Positions 25,014-32,102 of a DNA stretch of 33,623 nt are shown one piece after another (position 1 is the first letter of the stretch; each line of letters opens with the position of its first letter). Source of the DNA: Gammaproteobacteria bacterium. GTDB lineage: Bacteria > Pseudomonadota > Gammaproteobacteria > Pseudomonadales > Azotimanducaceae. The position numbers were made by a program, and so were the translations under genes. The stretch is taken from contig JABIZD010000149.1 of the NCBI GenBank assembly GCA_018666555.1, positions 1 to 33,623 of the forward strand, written 5' to 3'. The notes beneath the pieces are model-generated. The model was given only the letters and a program-made list of their open reading frames with translations. It did no database searches and was not told the DNA's origin.

Positions 25014-26177
25014 TCAGGCTCCTAATGGTCGCAACAGCGCGCGCGAAATAATATGCCTTTGGATTTCAGAGGTGCCTTCCCAGATGCGTTCGATGCGAGC
25101 ATCCCGCCAGATACGTTCCAGGGGTAATTCATCCATAACACCCATGCCGCCATGAATCTGAATGGCTTCATCAGCGACGAAGGCGAGCATTTCTGATGCT
25201 TTGAGTTTCGCCATGGCCATGTCTGAATCAGTACACTGGCCCTGATCGAACTTCCAGCCGGCTTCCAGGGTGAGGAGTTCGGCAGCTTTGAGTTCGGTGG
25301 CCATATCAGCGAGCTTAAAACTCACGCCTTGAAACTTGCCGATCTTCTGCCCGAATTGTTCTCGTTCTGCTGCCCAGGACAGGGCAAGTTGCAGTGCCCG
25401 TTCGGCGCGGCCCAGGCAGGTGGCCGCGACCTGCAGCCGCGTTGCGCCCAGCCATTCATTGGCCACATCAAAGCCCTTGTGGACTTTGCCTAACAGGTTC
25501 TCCTGGGGGATACGGCAGTCGTCAAATTCTAATATTGAATTGGTGTAACCTCGATGAGACACATTGGTATAGCCTTGTCGTACAGTAAATCCTGGCGTAC
25601 CTTTGTCTACAAAAAAGGCAGAGATGAGTTTTTTGTTACCTCGGGGTGTCTGTTCTTCTCCTGTCGCCATGAAGCAGATTGCAAAATCTGCGATATCCGC
25701 GTGAGAAATAAAATGCTTGGTTCCGTTTAGGATCCAGTCCGTTCCTGAGGGTACTGCTGAGGCTTTCATACCACGCAGGTCAGATCCTGCTCCGGGTTCT
25801 GTCATGGCAAGGCAGTCCCAGGTCTCACCGCGTACACAAGGCAGCAGATATTTTTCTCTTTGTTGTGAAGTACCGGCGCAAAGAATATTCGATGGCCGGG
25901 CGACGCAGGTCCAGTGCAAGGCATAGTTTGCACGTCCTAACTCTCGCTCGTACAGCAGCCAGGATACCGTGTCTAACCCGGCGCCTCCGAACTCGGCTGG
26001 TATGTTAGCGGCATAGAGCCCAGCCGCTTGTGCTTTTGCCTGTACGTCCTTAATGATTTCAGGTGGGAGCACGCCGCGTCGCTCCACCTCAGCTTCATGT
26101 GGATATAACTCTTGTTCAACAAACTTTTTCGTCATATCAACGATCATTTGCTGTTCTTCAGTAAGTCCAAATTGCAT
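25014..26177 (-). CDS. Acyl-CoA dehydrogenase (gamma-butyrobetainyl-CoA dehydrogenase candidate)
   Basis: The 387-residue FAD enzyme has the two family signatures LAMTEPGAGSD (123-133) and the C-terminal IHGGMGVMDELPLERIWRDARI region, with the catalytic base probably E368 in IWEGTSEIQRHI. It desaturates an acyl-CoA between C2 and C3 and passes electrons to electron-transfer flavoprotein. Beside CaiD-like and carnitine genes, the likely reaction is gamma-butyrobetainyl-CoA to crotonobetainyl-CoA, as for CaiA running in the oxidative direction (inference). No ETF genes are in the window, so the housekeeping ETF would be used. It is flanked by 45 bp and 7 bp, consistent with an operon. Confidence 0.92.
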   Translation of the reverse strand: MQFGLTEEQQMIVDMTKKFVEQELYPHEAEVERRGVLPPEIIKDVQAKAQAAGLYAANIPAEFGGAGLDTVSWLLYERELGRANYALHWTCVARPSNILCAGTSQQREKYLLPCVRGETWDCLAMTEPGAGSDLRGMKASAVPSGTDWILNGTKHFISHADIADFAICFMATGEEQTPRGNKKLISAFFVDKGTPGFTVRQGYTNVSHRGYTNSILEFDDCRIPQENLLGKVHKGFDVANEWLGATRLQVAATCLGRAERALQLALSWAAEREQFGQKIGKFQGVSFKLADMATELKAAELLTLEAGWKFDQGQCTDSDMAMAKLKASEMLAFVADEAIQIHGGMGVMDELPLERIWRDARIERIWEGTSEIQRHIISRALLRPLGA

Positions 26178-26222
26178 GTGTAATCTCTCTAAGGTGGTTA
26201 TCGCCAGGAATTTTAAGTTAGT

Positions 26223-27644
26223 TCAGCTCAGATAATCGGGTTTTGGTAGACTCTTATGAGCGGCGGCTAACTGCTCGCTCTTGGCCAGGATATCTGCCTG
26301 GGGTAAACAGGCTCGTCGACTGTTCAGGTCTACGTGAATAAGCATTTGCTCTCCGGTCGCCAATAAACGACCATCTATATGATGCATTTCATGGAGTAGT
26401 TTAAGCTTCTTGCCGTCAGCAGTAAGCACTTGTGTATTGACATATATTCGTTCTCCGGACTTGGTTTCGTCCAGGTAGCGAATTCGGGTTTCGACGGTAA
26501 AATAACTCAGGCCAGACTCTATATAGGCTTGATCAGCACCGATATATTCCATAATTGCATCAGCGGCATCAGAAAACACCTGTCCGTAGCGGCTTTCGTT
26601 CATGTGTCCGTTATAGTCAATCCAGTCAATTGGAATGGATCGCTTGATGCTGACAAAGGGCTTATTTTCCGGTGCAGTCTGCTCAGGTCGAAGCTGCCGG
26701 TCATGCAGGTTTAATACCTCGCCAGCACCCCAGTTACGAGTTTTTAGTGCCCGTAAAATACCCACCAGATTATCGTCGCGAATTCGTTCTAATTCTCGAA
26801 TACTATGGTTTCCGGATTGATCATCGGATTGATCAGCTATAAGTTTGATTAATTCATCGGTTAACTCGGGAACATCCATCAACTTGGTCCAAGGCCATTT
26901 CAAGGCTGGGCCAAATTGAGCCAGGAAATGCGCCATGCCGGATTCGCCGCCAGCGACACGGTAAGTTTCAACCAGGCCCATCTGCGCCCACCGCAGCCCG
27001 AAGCCGAAGCGAATGGCATCGTCGATTTCACGCGTTGTGGCGATGCCGTCCTTGATAAGCCATAGCGCTTCACGCCAGACGGCTTCGAGGAAGCGATCTG
27101 CGATGTGCGCGTCGATTTCCTTGCGGACATGCAGTGGAAACATGCCAAGGTCGACTAACACAGTCTTGGCTACGGTGACGGTATCGATGTCTCCAACCAG
27201 CTCAACAAGGGGTAATAGATAGACCGGGTTGAAAGGGTGGGCAACGATTAACTGTGCAGGATTGTCCAGCAGTTTCTGGAGTTGCGAAGGTTTAAAGCCG
27301 GAGGTCGACGAGGCCAGTATGGCTTTGCTATCGCAGACAGCTTGCACATCAGCCAGGATTTTTTGTTTTAATTCGAGTTGTTCTGGAACACTTTCCTGTA
27401 TCCAACTGGCATCCTTAACTACTGCTTCCAGATTACTTCCAAAACTGAGTTTGCCTTCGGTAGGCAGGTCGGTCTCGAAGAGGCTGGGTAGTGAGCGTCG
27501 AGCATTGGCAAGTACTTCACCGATCTTACGCTCTGCTTCCGGGTCAGGGTCATATATATTGACATTCCAACCGGAGAGGAGGAAACGCGCTGCCCAACCT
27601 CCGCCGATAACGCCACCGCCAAGGATCGCGGCTGTCTGGGTCAT
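26223..27644 (-). CDS. lcdH: Carnitine 3-dehydrogenase fused to a betainyl-CoA thioesterase domain
   Basis: The 473-residue protein has two parts. Residues 1 to about 320 form a 3-hydroxyacyl-CoA-dehydrogenase-type NAD enzyme (GGGVIGGGWAARF at 9-21; AHPFNPVYLLPLVELVG motif with the catalytic His). Residues about 330-473 form a hotdog-fold thioesterase (IPIDWIDYNGHMNESRYGQ). This fusion is known for L-carnitine dehydrogenases in several proteobacteria. The first part oxidises L-carnitine to 3-dehydrocarnitine with NAD+, and the second is thought to hydrolyse betainyl-CoA to glycine betaine. Its start overlaps the stop of the cleavage-enzyme gene by ATGA, so the two are translationally coupled, matching consecutive pathway steps. 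Confidence 0.93.
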   Translation of the reverse strand: MTQTAAILGGGVIGGGWAARFLLSGWNVNIYDPDPEAERKIGEVLANARRSLPSLFETDLPTEGKLSFGSNLEAVVKDASWIQESVPEQLELKQKILADVQAVCDSKAILASSTSGFKPSQLQKLLDNPAQLIVAHPFNPVYLLPLVELVGDIDTVTVAKTVLVDLGMFPLHVRKEIDAHIADRFLEAVWREALWLIKDGIATTREIDDAIRFGFGLRWAQMGLVETYRVAGGESGMAHFLAQFGPALKWPWTKLMDVPELTDELIKLIADQSDDQSGNHSIRELERIRDDNLVGILRALKTRNWGAGEVLNLHDRQLRPEQTAPENKPFVSIKRSIPIDWIDYNGHMNESRYGQVFSDAADAIMEYIGADQAYIESGLSYFTVETRIRYLDETKSGERIYVNTQVLTADGKKLKLLHEMHHIDGRLLATGEQMLIHVDLNSRRACLPQADILAKSEQLAAAHKSLPKPDYLS

Positions 27645-28549
27645 CGTGGTGAGCGCTTGTTCAGTCCTAGATGATCACGTACTTCCTGTGGTTGCATGAT
27701 CTTCGCACCCATGGCTTCAATGATGGTGACAGCGTTTTTTACCAGATCAGCATTGCTAGCCAAAACCCCTTTATCAAGCCATAGGTTGTCTTCCAGGCCA
27801 ACTCTGACATTACCGCCTGCCAGCACTGCGGCAGCCACATACGGCATCTCGTTACGACCTAGAGAAAACCCTGACCATTGCCAGTCGGAAGGAACGTTAT
27901 TGACCATAGCCAGAAAGGTATTGAGGTCGTCAGGTGCTCCCCAGGGAACGCCCATGCATAGTTGCACCAGGGCGGGACGCTTGAGAATGCCATCATCAAT
28001 CAATTTTTTAGCGAACCATAAGTGGCCGGTATCAAAGGCCTCAATTTCCACCTGCACTCCAAGCTCGGTCATGATGCTACCCATGGCTTCGAGCATACTG
28101 GGGGTGTTGGTCATCACATAGTCCGCCTCGGCAAAGTTCATGGTGCCGCAGTCAAGGGTGCAGATCTCTGGAAGGCAGTCAGCAACATGCTCCAGACGTT
28201 CTTCTGCCGAGGCCATATCAGTTCCGGGCTGAAGTGGTAGGGGTGCTGACGCCGGTCCGAAGGTCAAGTCACCACCCATGCCGGCAGTCAGGTTCAGGAC
28301 CACATCTACCTCGGAGTCCCGAATCCGTTCAGTTACTTCTCGGTACAGTTTTGGATCTCTAGCGGGTGCGCCCGAATCAGGGTCTCGGACATGGCAGTGC
28401 ACTACTGCGGCTCCGGCCTGTGCTGCTGCTATCGCGCTATCAGCGATTTCTTTGGGTGATCTGGGTACGTGAGGACTGCGGTCCTGGGTACTACCCGAGC
28501 CAGTCACAGCGCAGGTGATAAAAACATTTCGGTTCATTTCCAAGGGCAT
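27641..28549 (-). CDS. BKACE-family dehydrocarnitine cleavage enzyme
   Basis: The 302-residue zinc enzyme belongs to the beta-keto acid cleavage (DUF849) family, shown by the NRNVFITCAVTGSG start, the metal-binding HCHVRDPDSG segment (H51, H53) and the C-terminal NVRVGLEDNLWL loop. The family transfers the keto-acid fragment to acetyl-CoA; the dehydrocarnitine member turns 3-dehydrocarnitine and acetyl-CoA into betainyl-CoA and acetoacetate. The specificity is inferred from the fused carnitine dehydrogenase directly downstream. The ATG at 28549 is preceded by AAGGA with six bases between, and is the first gene of the cluster; the promoter must lie in 28550-28671. No regulator gene adjoins. 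Confidence 0.93.
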   Translation of the reverse strand: MPLEMNRNVFITCAVTGSGSTQDRSPHVPRSPKEIADSAIAAAQAGAAVVHCHVRDPDSGAPARDPKLYREVTERIRDSEVDVVLNLTAGMGGDLTFGPASAPLPLQPGTDMASAEERLEHVADCLPEICTLDCGTMNFAEADYVMTNTPSMLEAMGSIMTELGVQVEIEAFDTGHLWFAKKLIDDGILKRPALVQLCMGVPWGAPDDLNTFLAMVNNVPSDWQWSGFSLGRNEMPYVAAAVLAGGNVRVGLEDNLWLDKGVLASNADLVKNAVTIIEAMGAKIMQPQEVRDHLGLNKRSPR

Positions 28550-28671
28550 ATTAAATCCTTATTTTCTGGCGGAAAGTGGGTCGCCTGATAACATTCTAAC
28601 GAGTATTCTTTTAACCTATTTAGATTAAAAACGAAATCATTGCGTTACCTGATATCAGTCTTACTTCAATT

Positions 28672-28974
28672 TTAGTTTTTCTCCGTGCTCGGTGATATTT
28701 TCGCCTCAGTCAGAGCCTTGCGAGAACCTGCTTTTTTTGGCTTTAGTAGCGATTCCATCGATTGCTTCAATGTTACTGATGCTTTGTGGATTATGACATA
28801 AGTAATCGTTCTCATTCGGCCGGTTTTTGCCTGGTTTAGCAGTCTGGACTGAAGCTCTGACCTATTTGGACTGAAGCGCTGACGCCAGTGAATTAAAGCA
28901 ACGACGAGGGCGGAATAGGCTAGGGCCTTTTGGTAGATTTCCAATTGTGAAGGGGGTGCAATAACCGCAGGCAA
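28672..28974 (-). CDS. Doubtful 100-residue open frame upstream of the carnitine cluster
   Basis: An open minus-strand frame, rich in Ala, Lys, Ser and Arg, with a short hydrophobic stretch near residues 17-27. No family is recognised and no ribosome site precedes the ATG convincingly. The frame overlaps a near-direct repeat (TGGACTGAAGC.CTGAC twice, around 28844-28885), which is unlike the composition of the confirmed genes. It ends 122 bp before the cleavage-enzyme start. It may be non-coding. Confidence 0.2.
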   Translation of the reverse strand: MPAVIAPPSQLEIYQKALAYSALVVALIHWRQRFSPNRSELQSRLLNQAKTGRMRTITYVIIHKASVTLKQSMESLLKPKKAGSRKALTEAKISPSTEKN

Positions 28975-29358
28975 TCAGCAGCATGCTGTAAAATTAATCG
29001 AAGCAGCCTGAGTTCTGCAGATGGTTTAAATCTCAGGTGATGAAGGTGCTTAAATGATTTGAGGAAGACACCACCAGGCACCTGACAGGGATCAAATAGT
29101 TGGTCATATGGGGATCCTGCTCAGTTCTGTGAATTCAATAAGAAGAGGTAGTTTTTGTTTGGGATGGGACTATTTCTCCACTGGATAATGATCCGTATGG
29201 GATTATGTTTGATCATCGTTCGGCGCTTTGGTCCTAGAATCAGGTCATTCCATCGTAATTTAGTAGTTGATATAAGTCGCTTTCGGGATAATGGCCATTA
29301 CAAATGGGCCGCTGCAGGGATTGGCGCGTAAATTTTTTCAAATCAGCAAGGTACATTC
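28975..29358. other. Intergenic region upstream of the GH16 gene
   Basis: No gene seen. It separates the divergent carnitine cluster from the GH16 gene and should hold the GH16 promoter. A ribosome site (AAGG, 29349-29352) precedes the ATG at 29359. I found no convincing operator, riboswitch or repeat. Confidence 0.4.
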
Positions 29359-31404
29359 ATGCTGGATCGATTTAGTCAGATACTACTATCTATATTATTC
29401 GCTTTATCTGTGGGGATGGTGAGTCCGGTTGCCGCGGATTTTACTTTAGATGTAGATGATGATGGCCAGGTAGACCCGTTGACAGATGGTTTGCTTATCA
29501 TGCGTTATCTTTTTGGGTTCTCGGGTGAAGCTCTGACTAAAGATGCTGTTGGAATTGGCGCGGGTCGCTTCGGTGCGGCTCAGCTAGTAGATCATCTGGA
29601 TCAGAATAAGAGTTATCTGGACATTGATGGCGATGCGACGGAATTGCCGTTAACCGATGGATTGCTGATTATTCGTTTTTTATTTGGATTCGAAGGCGAG
29701 CCCCTGCTAGAAGGAAGTCTTGATCCCGCCGCTACGCGAAAATTGCCAGCTGAAATAGCGAGTTATTTCACGACCATTATTGATACCGATGGCGATGGTA
29801 TCGTTGATAGTCTGGATGACAAGCCGCCGCTGCTGACCCTGCTCGGTGAGTCAACGGTCAACCTGGCTGTCGGTGACGACTATACTGACGCCGGTGTTTC
29901 GGTGGTTGATTTCGAGGATGGCGATCTTAGTATGAGCGTGATTGTTTTCGGTCTTTATGATCTCAATACGGGATTGGCGGGAGATTACCCGATTACCTAC
30001 GATGTGACCGATAGTGGTGGTAATAGCGTGTCGGTGACACGAATAGTTACCGTCAATGCAGTGAACGAGGGCCCTGAATCTTTGACCGTGTTTGCTGACG
30101 GGGGGGTTGATGATACCTGGGATCTCGGTATCGGTGCGTATGACCAGGGTATCAATTATAACAGTTGCGAAAATGATGGTGGTGAGGCCTGCCCGAATAT
30201 TGGATGGACGATTGTCACTGATGAGGCCAGGGGTAATGTTCTGCAGGTGACGCATTCAGCAGCGGAGAAAGTCACCGGGCTTTACATAAAAACATCATCG
30301 CCAGCCGATTTAAGTGAATACGCTGGTGGCACTATTGAATTCGATGTCAAAATTGTCTCAGGTGATACAGCCATGAGTATGAAGGTCGACTGCATCTATC
30401 CCTGTACTTCAGACAATTATGGGCTGGGAGTCGCTGACGGTGGTGATTGGGTTGGTTTTTCTGTGGCCATTAATGATTTGGTAGCCCAGGGCTTAGATTT
30501 AAAGACAATTGATACCGGTATCGTGATTTGGGCGAGTCAGTTCTCTGGTACAGTTTTTCTGCTGGATCGTGTTCGCTGGGTGGCGAATTCAGATGGTCCC
30601 ACGGATGGCTCTGGAGTTCTAGCACCTGGCACTGATTGGGTTAATCCAAATCCTCAGGCGGGCTTTGAAGGCAACCAAAGTTACCCTGGGTATTCTTTGG
30701 TCTGGGAGGATCAGTTTGATGGTACAGAACTTGATTCCACTGCTTGGAATTATGAAACCGGTGGTCATGGTTGGGGAAATAATGAGTGGCAGTATTATCG
30801 TTCTCGCAATGCCTATCTAAGGGAAGGCCTGCTGGTTATTGAGGCCAGAGAAGAGAATTACGGTGGTAGAAATTATACTTCGGCCCGACTGACCACAAAG
30901 GATAAGATTGAGTTTGTTTACGGTCGTGTTGATATCAGGGCCGCGCTACCGACAGGCCAGGGTGTCTGGCCTGCGCTTTGGTTGCTGGGCGCAAACTTTA
31001 CCGAAGTAGGCTGGCCGAGTAGTGGTGAAATAGATCTCATGGAGATGCTTGGCCAGGAAGACAGTCGCGTATATGGGACTGTTCACTGGAGTAGTAATGG
31101 CAGCAATGCTCAATACCCGCTGGGGGGGGCAGGCAAGAAGCTGGAGGGTGATGAGAACTACCATAATCGCTACCACGTTTTTAGTTTGCTATGGTCAGAA
31201 ACGCAATTGGAATGGTTAGTCGATGGCGAATCTTATCTCAGATTCGATATCACTGATGCGTCAGATTTAGCAGCTTTCAGGAAGGAATTCTTTTTGATAT
31301 TTAATGTCGCTGTCGGCGGCAACTGGCCTGGTTACCCGAATGCTAGTACGCAGTTCCCACAATACATGCTAGTGGATTATGTCCGTGTGTTTGAGCAAAA
31401 TTAA
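29359..31404 (+). CDS. Secreted multidomain GH16 endo-beta-glucanase (laminarinase-type)
   Basis: The 681-residue protein has a signal peptide (cleavage near A26, VAADFT; no lipobox). Two dockerin-like Ca-binding repeats follow, at 29-54 and 88-113 (each D.D.D followed by PLTDGLLI.R.LFGF). Next come a thrombospondin type-3-like Asp-rich motif (142-150), an Ig-like DUF5011-type domain (about 160-232), a galactose-binding-like beta-sandwich (about 240-408) that could bind sugar, and a C-terminal GH16 domain (about 440-681). The GH16 catalytic signature is SSGEIDLMEMLG, with nucleophile E557, D559 and acid/base E562. The family splits beta-1,3 or mixed beta-1,3-1,4 glucans with retention. The next gene encodes a repeat lipoprotein, suggesting a beta-glucan locus. 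The exact linkage specificity is not visible. Confidence 0.93.
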   Translation: MLDRFSQILLSILFALSVGMVSPVAADFTLDVDDDGQVDPLTDGLLIMRYLFGFSGEALTKDAVGIGAGRFGAAQLVDHLDQNKSYLDIDGDATELPLTDGLLIIRFLFGFEGEPLLEGSLDPAATRKLPAEIASYFTTIIDTDGDGIVDSLDDKPPLLTLLGESTVNLAVGDDYTDAGVSVVDFEDGDLSMSVIVFGLYDLNTGLAGDYPITYDVTDSGGNSVSVTRIVTVNAVNEGPESLTVFADGGVDDTWDLGIGAYDQGINYNSCENDGGEACPNIGWTIVTDEARGNVLQVTHSAAEKVTGLYIKTSSPADLSEYAGGTIEFDVKIVSGDTAMSMKVDCIYPCTSDNYGLGVADGGDWVGFSVAINDLVAQGLDLKTIDTGIVIWASQFSGTVFLLDRVRWVANSDGPTDGSGVLAPGTDWVNPNPQAGFEGNQSYPGYSLVWEDQFDGTELDSTAWNYETGGHGWGNNEWQYYRSRNAYLREGLLVIEAREENYGGRNYTSARLTTKDKIEFVYGRVDIRAALPTGQGVWPALWLLGANFTEVGWPSSGEIDLMEMLGQEDSRVYGTVHWSSNGSNAQYPLGGAGKKLEGDENYHNRYHVFSLLWSETQLEWLVDGESYLRFDITDASDLAAFRKEFFLIFNVAVGGNWPGYPNASTQFPQYMLVDYVRVFEQN

Positions 31405-31445
31405 CGCTACGGTGTGTTAGTTATAAGCAAACGCCTGAGCAAAAG

Positions 31446-31480
31446 AAGCGCTGGTATTTTTTTACCGTTACTAGCGCTTT
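31446..31480. terminator. Likely terminator after the GH16 gene
   Basis: AAGCGCT (31446-31452) pairs with AGCGCTT (31473-31479), and inside it GGTA can pair with TACC around a run of seven T. It begins 41 bp after the GH16 stop and is followed by TTGTTAACG. The T-run sits in the loop instead of after the stem, so it is an imperfect intrinsic terminator. Confidence 0.45.
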
Positions 31481-32102
31481 GTTAACGATTATTTGAGAGT
31501 TGTTGGGTTTACCCTGGTTCCTCAAGGGGTGTCTATAGTCGGTTTAACAATTCCGATAGTGTTTTTGCTGCTCGCAGGGATGCCGGTAGGCGCCAGAAGA
31601 TTTTACAATCGGCTGGCCTGTCTGTGGGCAACGAGCTAATTTGTGGTGCCTTGTAGTCTTACAACAGTAGTTGATAGTGGATAGATCAGGGCAAGAGCAG
31701 CATGGGGGGAGCGTTGAAGTGGTATGAGGCGCGCTCCCTGGCACTTCATTAATGTTTGTGGGTTGGATCCGATATGCTGAGCGTCTTATGGCTTATCTGA
31801 ATTGGCTTGTGGGGCAGTCTTTAGTCATCGAGTGAGGGTTTTGTTAGCTGAAAACAGAGTTCAAAGCGCATGAATGAGCTTTAAAAATGGTTCTCGTTAA
31901 CTTCCTTTACCCCGTAAACTCAGTCGTATCAGTCGATAGTGCTGCAAATGATTAAATTCACAGCCATAGTTTCCGTCTCACCGCATATATCTCCCTGTTC
32001 ACCGTTTTAGGCTGGAGGTCAGGCCCCAAGACGCAGAAACTATCGCAGTAAAAATCTATTCGAGCAATAGAGCAGACCCGCAAATATCACCTAGGGGAAG
32101 TT
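31481..32102. other. Intergenic region between GH16 gene and repeat lipoprotein gene
   Basis: No gene supported on either strand; a 66-residue minus-strand frame (31544-31744) is Cys/His-rich noise without a start site. The promoter of the lipoprotein gene should lie in the 3' part, and an AGGGGAA ribosome site precedes its ATG. The long (about 200 bp) stretch before the start could be an untranslated leader; I recognised no riboswitch fold in it. Confidence 0.4.

Noticed and set aside
31544-31744. Cys/His-rich 66-residue minus-strand frame after GH16
   Set aside because: No start site and composition unlike neighbouring genes.
31900-32102. Possible riboswitch in the leader of the repeat lipoprotein gene
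   Set aside because: The GGAGGTCAGGCCCC stretch drew attention, but I could not build a known aptamer fold such as the c-di-GMP class around it.
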